Below are positions 30,215 through 39,011 of a stretch of DNA of 64,000 nucleotides, piece after piece; the first letter of the stretch is position 1, and every line of letters starts with the position of its first letter. Source of the DNA: CAWAND01 sp963797485 (GTDB taxonomy: Bacteria > Chloroflexota > Anaerolineae > Anaerolineales > E44-bin32); NCBI GenBank assembly GCA_963797485.1, contig CAWCPF010000004.1, positions 62,001 to 126,000 on the forward strand. The letters run 5' to 3'. The position numbers and the translations under genes were made by a program. The notes beneath the pieces are model-generated. The model was not told the DNA's origin. It saw only the letters and a program-made list of their open reading frames with translations, and searched no databases.

Positions 30215-31351
30215 ATGGAAGCCCGTGTGAAAGAACTCCAGCCCCTGACTCCTGACGAGCTCACGGACAACTGGCGCCGCGAAACCGCCAGCGCCACTTT
30301 GTACCGGCGCTTGATGGCGTACGCCCGGTCGGCACGCGTGCGCGACGGCCTGGCCCACATGGCCGAGCAGGAAGACGGCCACGCCGAGCTGTGGGCCGCC
30401 AGGCTGCGCCAAATGGGCGTCGAACCGAAGCCGGCGGGCATGGACCTGCGCGACCGCATCATCCTGTGGCTGGCGCCGCCGATCGGGGCGGAGGGCTTGC
30501 TGCGCCTGCTCGTCCGCGACGAGGTCAACGACATCTCGATCTACGTCCACCAGGCCGCCAGCTCGGGGGATCACGAGACGTTCTCTCAGGCGCTCAAGGA
30601 TGAGACCGCGCATGCCTTGTTCCTGCGCGGGCTGCACCATCCGGAGGCGGAGGACGAGGCCGAGCCCTGGCACCAGGGCGTCGATGCCAGCAACTGGCTG
30701 CGCTCGGTGGTGTACGGTTTCAACGACGGCCTGACAGCTAATTTCGGGCTCGTCATGGGCGTCGTGGGGGCGAACATCTCAGCCCACCTTGTCCTGCTGA
30801 CCGGTTTCGCCGGCCTGCTGGCCGACGCACTGTCCATGGCCTCGAGCGCGTTTCTGGCGTCGCGTTCGGAGGAAGAAGTCCGGCAGCACCACCTTGCGAT
30901 CGAGCGCGCCGAACTGACCTACATGCCCGAACAAGAGCGCGACGAGCTGCGCCAGATCTACATCAACAAGGGGCTGTCGGAGGCCGAGGCGGGTTTGGTC
31001 GCCGACGCCCTGATGAAGCGCCCGGAAGCCGCTCTGGCCCAGCTGGCGGCGGATGAGCTGGGTATCAGTATCGGTTCGTCGCAGACCCCGCTCCAAGAGG
31101 GCGTGCTGACCGGCATTTCCACCGCCCTGGGGGCTGTCCTGCCCATCCTGCCGTTTGTTTTTCTGACCGGAAGTTCGGCCATATGGACCGGGATCGTGAT
31201 CAGCATGCTGGCCCACTTCGCCGTCGGGGCCAGCCGGGCGATTTTCACCGGCCGGCCGGCGCTAAGAAGCGGAATTGAGATGTTCGTGGTCGGAATGGGG
31301 GTGGCCGTGGCCACCTATGTCATCGGCCGTCTGTTTGGCCTGGGTTTGTGA
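30215..31351 (+). CDS. ferritin-like/VIT1 fusion, MbfA-like iron exporter
   Basis: The N-terminal part (about 1-140) is a rubrerythrin/ferritin-like domain: RRETASATLYRRL, AEQEDGHAELW and KDETAHALFLRGLHHPE supply the Glu and His metal ligands. The C-terminal part (about 155-378) is a VIT1/CCC1 transporter with VVYGFNDGLTANFGLVMGV and ASSAFLASRSEEEV. This architecture matches MbfA, an iron or manganese exporter of alphaproteobacteria. Its role here is inferred. It may limit iron under oxidative stress, consistent with its stress-gene neighbours. Confidence 0.88.
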   Translation: MEARVKELQPLTPDELTDNWRRETASATLYRRLMAYARSARVRDGLAHMAEQEDGHAELWAARLRQMGVEPKPAGMDLRDRIILWLAPPIGAEGLLRLLVRDEVNDISIYVHQAASSGDHETFSQALKDETAHALFLRGLHHPEAEDEAEPWHQGVDASNWLRSVVYGFNDGLTANFGLVMGVVGANISAHLVLLTGFAGLLADALSMASSAFLASRSEEEVRQHHLAIERAELTYMPEQERDELRQIYINKGLSEAEAGLVADALMKRPEAALAQLAADELGISIGSSQTPLQEGVLTGISTALGAVLPILPFVFLTGSSAIWTGIVISMLAHFAVGASRAIFTGRPALRSGIEMFVVGMGVAVATYVIGRLFGLGL

Positions 31352-31409
31352 GGCGGCGCGCCGGGCCGCCTGCCTCGCGCCATCCGGGCCAAACCCAGCC
31401 CCACGCCAC

Positions 31410-31427
31410 TTGTGAACGCCTTCACAA
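31410..31427. promoter_or_regulatory. exact Rex-consensus palindrome
   Basis: TTGTGAA-CGCC-TTCACAA is an exact match to the Rex consensus and also contains the CRP core TGTGA-N6-TCACA. It ends four bases before the likely GTG start of the following kinase. Confidence 0.6.
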
Positions 31428-31430
31428 ACC

Positions 31431-32483
31431 GTGCCCCCGGCTGACGAGTCTGTGGAACTCGGCCCGGCGCCCCGTCCCTGGGAGGCACCCGGCTGGGGCG
31501 AGGAGACGGCGGCCTGGGTGATGGATTGCCTGGCTCAGGCCGGCATGCGCGCTCGCGGCGCCCTGCAGCCGGTCCAGACGCGCCCCTGGTCGGCTGTCTG
31601 GCGGATCGAAACCTCGGACGGTCGAGCCTTTTTCAAGGCCGCCGCGCCCCAGCTTGCCTATGAAGCCGGTCTGCATGCCGCCCTGGCAACCAGCCGTCCC
31701 CGTTCGGTGCCCCGGCTGATCGGTGTCGATGTCGGTCGCGCTTGGATCTTGATGGCCGACTGCGGCCCGACCTTGCGGACGCGTCTGGGCGGCGCGGCCG
31801 ACCTGGGCCTGTGGGCGGAGGCGCTGGCCGACTTTGCCAATCTGCAGACGGCGTGGGCTCGACGATCGGATCAGCTGCTGGAGATCGGCCTGCTCGACCG
31901 CCGCCTGGCCACTCTCCCGGACCACCTGGCGGTCCTGATGGAGGATGCGACCGGTCTGGGCCTGGGTGAAGATGGCGGCCTGACGCCTGACGAGCACCGG
32001 CGGCTGATGGACAGTCTGCCGCGCTGGCGCGCCCTTTGCAGCCGGCTCGGTGATCTGGGACTGCCGGAAACTCTCCACCATGATGATCTGCACGACGCCA
32101 ATGTCTATCCCGGGGAGGGCGGCGCCGTGTTTGGGGATTGGGGAGAGGCGTGCGTGGCTTTGCCACTGCTGACACCCATGATCGGCCTGCGTTCGCTGGG
32201 CTGGCGACTGGGATTGGAAGATGATTTGCCCGACCTCGTCGGCATACGCCGAGGCTACCTGGCGCATTGGTTTGACGGCGCGTCATCGACCGAGGTGGAT
32301 GCGGCCTATGAACTGGGCCTGCCGCTGGCCGCGCTCAGCCGGGCGTTGACCTGGCACCGCGCTCAGCAGGGTATCCTCTATCGCTTGCGTGGCGATGACG
32401 CCACGGCTTCCGCCGAGTGGTTGAGGCAAGCGCTCGAGTGGCTCGATCGGCTGCCCGAGACTGGCCGGCCGATCGAAGATTGA
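31431..32483 (+). CDS. aminoglycoside phosphotransferase (APH) fold kinase
   Basis: This 350-aa protein has a choline/aminoglycoside kinase fold. Catalytic loop: LHHDDLHDANVYPG. Metal-binding loop: VFGDWGEACVA, in place of the usual DWE/DFG-type motif. The upstream lysine is in GRAFFKAAAPQLAYE, followed by the Glu. Substrate unknown; homologues phosphorylate sugars, fructosamines, cofactors or antibiotics. The GTG at 31431 follows the palindrome directly, so a later start is possible. Confidence 0.78.
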   Translation: MPPADESVELGPAPRPWEAPGWGEETAAWVMDCLAQAGMRARGALQPVQTRPWSAVWRIETSDGRAFFKAAAPQLAYEAGLHAALATSRPRSVPRLIGVDVGRAWILMADCGPTLRTRLGGAADLGLWAEALADFANLQTAWARRSDQLLEIGLLDRRLATLPDHLAVLMEDATGLGLGEDGGLTPDEHRRLMDSLPRWRALCSRLGDLGLPETLHHDDLHDANVYPGEGGAVFGDWGEACVALPLLTPMIGLRSLGWRLGLEDDLPDLVGIRRGYLAHWFDGASSTEVDAAYELGLPLAALSRALTWHRAQQGILYRLRGDDATASAEWLRQALEWLDRLPETGRPIED

Positions 32484-32546
32484 GTGGGTTAGACTGATTC
32501 TGTTGGTGGGCAGGGTGCACCCCCGATTAGCAGGGAGACTGGCGAC

Positions 32547-32912
32547 ATGCGGACTGGACGGCTCATCTGGTTGGTGGCGGCGGCTCACCTGGTCTTAAGC
32601 CTGGTGTTTGTTTTTGGTGCGTTTGCGCTGGCCATGAATGTCAGCGGAGAGAGGGATTTCAGCTCGGCGGGCGTCTCCCCGGCCAAGCAGTCCGCCGCCC
32701 TGGCAGCCGGGAGCCTGGCGGATAGTCTGCTGTGGCCGGTTGCCTACTGCGATTCAGCCCATGGCGGATGCGCCTGGGTGTCCCGCTGGCTGCCAGGGGC
32801 GTGGAGCTGGCTGCTGCTGCCCGCCAACAGCCTGGCCTGGGGAGCGGCCGCAGCCGGTGGGTTGGGCCTGGCCCGGCACCTTCGCCGGCCGCGCCCAGTC
32901 GGAGTGGCCTGA
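32547..32912 (+). CDS. small integral membrane protein (121 aa), unknown
   Basis: ATG 32547 follows GGGAG. One N-terminal membrane segment (about 7-30) and two more hydrophobic stretches around 80-112 suggest three helices, ending in an Arg-rich tail. No family recognised. A Cys pair (YCDSAHGGC) lies in the predicted loop. Confidence 0.55.
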   Translation: MRTGRLIWLVAAAHLVLSLVFVFGAFALAMNVSGERDFSSAGVSPAKQSAALAAGSLADSLLWPVAYCDSAHGGCAWVSRWLPGAWSWLLLPANSLAWGAAAAGGLGLARHLRRPRPVGVA

Positions 32913-33124
32913 GCGTTATCACAGTCTCACGCAGGCAGCGGGGCATCTCCCTGGCGGAGCCGGTCCGTCGGCAAGGCACGCGGGGCCTGCCCATTCGCGC
33001 GAAGACGATGGTCATAGGCAGACGGTGACCATCAACCCTGTTCCAAGCATCCCCCAAGGTCTAACCTAAGCGCAATCAACCTCAACTAGTGGCGTTCGCC
33101 CAAAGCGGGGCAGGCGCCGATGGA

Positions 33125-34803
33125 GTGCGGATTTTGACGGCTCAAAGCCTCCCGGTCCGGGAGAGCGAAAATGCTCTGGCTCCCTGCCTGCCTGCGTTTC
33201 ACCAGATTCTGGGCGAGGACGGTGCGCTTGACGCGCGCGACTTTGGCTCCCCTGGCCTCGGCCTTTAATCTGCCGCTGGCTGACCTCATCAGCGCGGCCA
33301 GCTTCTATCACTACTTTCAACCCCATGCGGCAAACGGCGCCGGTCCAGTCACCTGTACCGGGCCGGCCTGCAGCCTCTCCCGAAAGGCAGAGCCCGGAAG
33401 CGACGAGGCGGCTGTGCTGGCATGTCCGGGCCTTTGTGACCAGGCGCCGGCCGTGCACGATCATGGAGAGTTTAGCGGGTCAGGCACCAAGGCCGGCGTC
33501 TTCGAGCCGCCCCTGACGAACCAGGCTGCCGCCGTCCTTTTTCCGCCTCACGGTCTGACAGCCACCGAAGACCTGCAGGCATACCGCGAGCGAGGCGGGT
33601 ACGTCGAGTCTCACCCACCTGGCCAGCGGGGGTTCGGTCGACGATCTGTTGAGCTCGATCGAGCGGGCCGGCTTGGTGGGTCGAGGCGGCGCGGCCTTTC
33701 CGGTGGCCGCCAAATGGCGAGCCGTCCGGGCTTCGCCGGGCCCAGACAAGTTTGTGGTCTGCAACGCCGACGAGGGCGAGCCAGGGACGTTCAAGGACCG
33801 GGCCCTGCTTCATCTGCGTCCTCACCTGCTTGTGGAAGGCATGGCGCTTGCGGGTCTGGCCGTCGGAGCTTCGCGGGGCATCATCTACCTGCGCTACGAG
33901 TACCCCGAAGCCTACCGGGTGCTGAACGAGGCCATCCAACAGGCCGAGAGGGCGGGCTTGCTGGGGAAGTCGATCGAAGGATCCGAATTCGGGTTTGAAG
34001 TGGTCGTTCGCCGCGGCGCCGGCTCATACGTTTGCGGGGAAGAGACGGCCCTGCTGAACTCCTTGGAAGGCAGGCGGCCCTGGCCACGAGAGCGGCCGCC
34101 TTATCCGACCACTCACGGGTTATGGGGGCGCCCCACGCTGATCAACAACGTCGAGACTTTCTGCACGGTGCCGGCTATGCTTCGGCTGGGCGCCGATGCG
34201 TATGCCTCGCTCGGGATGAACGGCAATCCCGGCACCAAACTCTACTCCCTGAGCGGGAAGGTTCAGCGCCCGGGCAATTACGAACTGCCGCTTGGGGTCA
34301 CGGCCCGGGAGCTCATCTTCGAGCACGGCGGCGGGCTGGACGCCGGACGCCAACTGAAGGCCTTCACCCTGGGAGGCATCTCGGGTGGGCTGCTCGGGCC
34401 GGATCAGCTCGACCTGGCCCTGGACTATCGGGCCCCGGTCAAGGTGGGCGCCAACCTGGGTTCGGGCGGCATCATCGTCCTCGACGACACCTGCTGCGTG
34501 GTCGACTTTGCCCGCAGCTGTCTGGCCTTCTATGCCTCCGAGAGCTGCGGCCGCTGCTTCCCATGCCGCATCGGGACGGTCCGCCTCCGCGAGTATCTGG
34601 ACTTCGCCACGGGGAGGGCTCCCGGCATAGACGCTCGGGTGGCGGACCTGAAAGACATCGGTTCCGCCATGGCCAGCCTGTCCGCCTGCGGGCTTGGACA
34701 GAGCGCTCACCTGCCGCTTCAAGCCCTGTGGACGACATTCGCCGATGAACTGGCCGAGCACACCGAGGGGCATTCGTGCCGGGCCGGAGTGTGCCGACTG
34801 TGA
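33125..34803 (+). CDS. formate dehydrogenase diaphorase subunit: NuoE-NuoF fusion, two frameshifts
   Basis: This protein joins a thioredoxin-like 2Fe-2S domain (NuoE) to an NADH-binding NuoF domain. NuoE motifs include CTGPACSL and CPGLCDQAP. NuoF has GLVGRGGAAFPVAAKW, CNADEGEPGTFKDR, GAGSYVCGEETALLNSLEG and the 4Fe-4S motif ESCGRCFPC. The first block, from a likely GTG at 33125 to GALDARDF, is in a different frame from ASAFNLPLADLISAASFY, so a break lies near 33240. A second is near 33620 before SGGSVDDLLSSIERAGL. Joined length is about 559 aa. It would pass electrons between the catalytic subunit and NAD. Confidence 0.86.
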
Positions 34804-34837
34804 ACGCCAGCCGAGCATGGACGCGGGAGAGTGACGC

Positions 34838-37545
34838 ATGACGGACAAAACCGGTCCGGCGTCGGCGCGCATCAACGAGTTTAAGATTCAGGTGGACCCA
34901 GGCGAAACCATCCTGGAGGCAGCCCGCCGCACGGGTGTGGCCATCCCCACGCTGTGTCATGATCCCCGCGTCGGCTCGACCGGCTCTTGCCGGCTGTGCG
35001 TGGTCAAGATCGACGGCCGCAGGCTGCCGGCGGCGGCCTGCAAGCAGCACCTCGAACCGGGAATGGTCGTCGTGACCGACGACCCTGAATTGAAAGTCTG
35101 GCGGCAGACAATCCTCAAACTGGCGCTGTCGGAGAACCCGGCCGAGACGTGCACCCGCTGCAGCCAGATTGGCCCGTGCGAATTGCATGCCCTGGCCCAG
35201 GCTCTGGGCGTGACCGAACGCGCCTACGGCGGAGCGACCAGCGGCCGGCTCGCCGAGGACAGCAATCCCTTCATCCTTCGCGATTACACGCAGTGCATCT
35301 ACTGCTACCGCTGTGTGCAGGTCTGCAACCAGTTGGAACAGGCCGGCGCCATCCTCCCGGTTGGGCGCGGCTTTGCCAGCGCCATCAGCACGCCCGCCGG
35401 AGGCGGGCTGCTGGACAGCCCGTGCACGTTTTGCGGCCAGTGCGTCCAGGCCTGCCCCACCGGCGCCCTGTTCGACCGCAAGCGCTTGGGCAAAGCCCAG
35501 GCGGCGGAGGTCCAGCGTGTCCGCACCATCTGTCCATACTGCGGCACGGGCTGCGGGATCGAGCTGCACGTGGCCAAGGGCAAGGTGGTGGGCGTCACCC
35601 CGGACTGGGACGGCCCGGCGAACGAGGGCTCGCTGTGCGTCAAGGGCCAGTTTGGGCTGGACTTCATCCACAGCCCGGACCGGCTGACGACCCCCCTCAT
35701 CCGGCGAGATGGCCGGCTCGAGCCGGCGACGTGGGACGAAGCTTACGACTTGATCGCCGAACGCTTCGGTGAGATCAAGCGCCAGTCGGGCCCTGACGCC
35801 TTCGCCCTGTGGAGTTCGGCCCGCTCGACCAGCGAGGCCAACTTCCTGGTTCAGAAGATGGCGCGGGCGGCGTTGGGGACCAACAACGTCGACAACTGCG
35901 CGCGGACTTGACACGCTCCCACGGTCGCCGGTCTGGCGATCATGATCGGAAGAGGAGCGATGAGCAACTCGATCGCCGAGTTGGAGCACGCGCAGGTCAT
36001 CCTGGCGGCCGGCACCAACACCACGGAGAGCCACCCGGTCATTTCCCTGAGGGTTAAGAAAGCCGTCTCCCGTGGCGCCAAGTTGATCGTGGTCGATCCG
36101 CGCAAGATCGAGCTCACCCGCTGGGCCCATCGCTGGCTGCGCCTTAAGATCGGGACGGACATCGCGCTGTTCAACGCCATGGCGCACGTCATTTTGAAAG
36201 AGGGCCTGCTCGACGCCGAATTCGTCGCCGAACGAACCAGCGGGCTTGAGGATCTGCGCCATCACCTGGAGACCTACACACCTGAGTACGCCGAGGCCGA
36301 AACGGGAGTCCCGGCCGAAGACATCATCGCCACAGCGCGAGACTATGCGGCGGCCGACCCGGCGTCCATCATCTACACCCTGGGCATCACCGAGCATTCA
36401 TGCGGCGTTCACAACGTGCAGTCCTTGTCGAATCTGGCCCTGTTGACCGGCAACTTCGGCCGGTTCGGCTCGGGCGTCAACCCATTCCGCGGCCAAAACA
36501 ATGTCCAGGGGGCCGGAGACATGGGCTGTCTGCCGGCTTACCTTCCCGGCTACCAGCAGCGTCAACTCCGATGAGGCGCGCCAGCGCTGGGAGTCGGCCT
36601 GGGGCGTGAACCTCAACCCCCACCCGGGGACCACCAAAGTGGGCGCGCTGGAAAAAATGCTCGAGGGCAAGATCCGGGGCGTGTACATCATGGGCGAAAA
36701 CACCGTCGTGTCCGACGCCAACGCCGGATACACCCGCCGCGCCCTGGAGGCCGTCGAGTTCCTTGTGGTCCAGGATTTGTTCATGACTGAGACCGCCGAG
36801 TTGGCCGATGTCGTGCTGCCGGCGGCGTCGTTCGCCGAGGTCGATGGCACGTTCACCAACACCGAGCGCCGCGTCCAACGCGTGCGCAAGGCCGTCGAGC
36901 CGCCCGGCCAGGCGCGGCCGGATTGGCAGATCGTCATGGAGCTGAGCGCCGCGGCTGGGTTATCCGATGCACTACGCCCATCCGTCAGAGATCTGGGACG
37001 AGGTCAGCCAGAACACGCCCATCCTGGCCGGCATCAACTATGCCCGCATTGAGCATACCGGCCTGCAGTGGCCGTGCCCGACGCCCGATCATCCCGGGAC
37101 GCCATTCCTTCACGCCGGCTCGTTCGTGACCGACAAGGGCTACCTGCAGTGCGTGCCGCACGTGCCCCCGGCCGAAGTGCCGGACGCCGATTTCCCGTTC
37201 ATTTTGACCACCGGCCGGCGCCGGTCGACCTATCACACCGGCACCATGACCGGGCACGCCGAGGGCTTCGATGTCCTGGTCCCACACGAATGGCTCGAAG
37301 TCAGTCCCGAGGATGCCGAGACCCTCGGCCTCGCCGATGGCGAGCCGGTGGCGGTCGTTTCCCGCCGGGGGCGGGTCGAGATGCCGGTCAAGGTCACCGA
37401 CCGCTCCCCCGAGGGCGTGGTGTTCACTTCGTTCCACTTCCCTCAAACGGCGGCCACCAACCTGTTGACGTCCGAGTTCTACGACCCGATCACAGAAACC
37501 CCCGAGTTCAAGGCCTGCGCCGTCCGGGTCGAAAAGCTGGCCTGA
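34838..37545 (+). CDS. fdhA: selenocysteine-containing NAD-dependent formate dehydrogenase, catalytic subunit
   Basis: This oxidises formate or reduces CO2. It has a NuoG-like [2Fe-2S] domain (Cys40, Cys51, Cys54, Cys68), further clusters in CIYCYRCVQVC and CTFCGQCVQAC, then the molybdopterin domain with CPYCGTGCGIE. TGA 35909-35911 is in frame on both sides, reading NNVDNCART-U358-HAPTVAGL, aligned with Sec140-His141 of E. coli FdhF. So it is selenocysteine, not a stop or frameshift. True frame breaks lie near 36,555 and 36,955; domain order continues through MGENTVVSDANAGYTRRALE and FILTTGRRRSTYHTGTMTGH. Joined length is about 902 aa. It starts 34 bases after the NuoE-F gene. selA, selB, selD and tRNA-Sec are not in this window. 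Confidence 0.93.
35909..35941 (+). promoter_or_regulatory. selenocysteine UGA codon and SECIS hairpin
   Basis: UGA 35909-35911 is followed by 11 bases, then stem GGTCGCC (35923-35929), apical loop GGTCT (35930-35934) and stem GGCGATC (35935-35941) with one G-U pair. E. coli fdhF has the same 11-base spacing and a GGUCU-type loop. The hairpin lies in coding sequence, as in other bacterial SECIS elements. Confidence 0.9.
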
Positions 37546-37686
37546 TTCGGCCGCTCGGCCCGCGCCCGGACCCACCCGGTGCTGTCACAAACCGGGGCTG
37601 GACGGGGTTAACAGGGTGATGCAGACCACGCCCGCTCAAGCCGGCGATCGTCCGACCTCCATCAGGAGGGCAGCGTGCCCGGGCGC

Positions 37687-38555
37687 ATGAAGGTGAATCT
37701 TGCAGCCGTCGCCGTGGCGACCGGATTGTTGTGGGCGTTCTTCAACCTCACCAAGCATCTGCCGACGCCTCTCGGACATCGCCCCGTTTTTGGAGGATCC
37801 TTTTGACGCCGTGGGCTCGTTCGCCGTGGTGTCCAGCCTGCTGCTCCTCGCTTTGGCGGCGTTCCGGACGCTGCGGCCGTTACCCGGCCGGCCGGCCGGA
37901 CTGCGTCTGACTGCGTCTACGCAGCGCGTTCGCAGCTGTGCTTGCCGGTGATGATGGGCGTCACCCTGGCAGCGGATGGGGTGGCGATGGCCCGTGATCC
38001 GGGGGCGTGGTTGGGCCAACCTGGCGGGCGGGGTTTTGCTGGCCCTGATGGTGGCGCTGCTGCTCTTGACGGCGGCGGTCGGTCGGGCTGTCATACAGGC
38101 AGGGGCCGGACCGCAGCCCCCTCGCCGCCGGTCGGATTGGTTGAAGGCAGGCGCATGGGCGCTGGGAAGCGGGTTGGGGCTGTGGTTCTACCCCGCCGTG
38201 ACGAGCATGAGCGTTCCGGCGGCTTTGGGGACCGTCTTGGTGGGCGCGCTGGTTTTGTTTTCCAACACCGGCGCGTGGCTGGAAGCCCTGGTCCCAGCGG
38301 CGAAATCAGACTCTTTCGGGGCAGCCAAGTCAGGCGTGGGCCGTGTGGTTGGTGGTGGCCGGGGCCGGAGCGGGTCTCGGCGCGCTGGCCTTTCTTGCCG
38401 AACTGCTGACCGAACCGGGGCCGGGAACGGGTCCCGGTCCGTTGACCATCGCCTTGATCTTTGTCGGTCTCATGTCGGGGGGCTTGGTGATCGGTTTGGC
38501 ATTCTTGGGATCGGCGCTCGGGCTGTGGGCGGGAAAGGCCGCGCCGGCCACGTGA
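37687..38555 (+). CDS. polytopic membrane protein, broken by several frameshifts
   Basis: ATG 37687 begins MKVNLAAVAVATGLLWAFF. The reading frame then changes near 37765, 37935, 38030 and 38330. Segments with hydrophobic helices are recovered in successive frames, for example FAVVSSLLLLALAAF, VLLALMVALLLLTAAVG, AALGTVLVGALVLFSNTG and TIALIFVGLMSGGLVIGLA. It would be about 285 aa with six or more helices. No family recognised. So many breaks fit poor assembly, or true decay; the sequence alone does not decide. Confidence 0.5.
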
Positions 38556-38622
38556 CCTTTGCCGGCAATCTCGCCCGGTTATCATGAAGGTCCGTCCGGT
38601 TCATCTGCTTGGGAGGAATCTT

Positions 38623-38916
38623 ATGTTGTCGAACGGCACGATCCTGGCCTCCATTCCCGTCGTGGACCTGGAGCAAGCCAAACAGTTCTACGGTCAGACC
38701 CTGGGCCTCAAGCTGGCCGAAGCGCCGGACCCCAGCGTGACCATCTTTGAGGCCGGCCAGGGCTCACGCTTGCTGGTTTACGCCCGCCCAACACCGACCC
38801 AGGCGGATCACACGGCGGTGGCCTTCTTCGTCGACGATGTCGACGCCGTCGTGGACGACCTGATCGCCAAGGGCGTGCGCTTCGAGCGCTATGACATGCC
38901 GGAGAAGATCGCCTGA
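38623..38916 (+). CDS. glyoxalase/bleomycin-resistance (VOC) protein, C-terminally short
   Basis: A GGGAGG precedes ATG 38623. The 97-aa product has one VOC module: ILASIPVVDLEQAKQFYGQT, then GSRLLVYARPTP and VAFFVDDVDAVVDDL. It stops at DMPEKIA, missing the final strand and the metal-ligand Glu usual near residue 110-120. A premature stop or one-base error is likely. The next 25 bases do not restore the frame clearly. Confidence 0.7.
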   Translation: MLSNGTILASIPVVDLEQAKQFYGQTLGLKLAEAPDPSVTIFEAGQGSRLLVYARPTPTQADHTAVAFFVDDVDAVVDDLIAKGVRFERYDMPEKIA

Positions 38917-38940
38917 CCCAAGTCTAGTCAACAACAAACC

Positions 38941-38970
38941 AGCGGCTTATGAAATGTTTCACAAGCCGCT
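38941..38970. promoter_or_regulatory. extended palindrome containing a Rex-like site, between convergent genes
   Basis: The core TTATGAA-ATGT-TTCACAA (38947-38964) has one mismatch to the repeated palindrome. Flanking AGCGGC and GCCGCT extend it to a 30-bp inverted repeat. It lies between convergent 3' ends, so it may work as a bidirectional terminator rather than an operator. Confidence 0.5.
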
Positions 38971-39011
38971 TGACTGATCTCCCGGGGTGAATGGCGTTGA
39001 TGCTTAGCGAA

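Noticed and set aside
29147..30673. 508-aa open frame opposite the site-2 protease and MbfA genes
   Set aside because: Antisense shadow; Gln/Arg-rich composition and no recognisable fold.
35909..35911. Stop codon splitting fdhA into two genes
   Set aside because: Both sides are in the same frame, the codon is at the Sec position of FdhF-type enzymes and a SECIS hairpin follows.
34472..36397. 641-aa open frame opposite the formate dehydrogenase genes
   Set aside because: Antisense shadow; the plus strand carries clear NuoF and FDH motifs.
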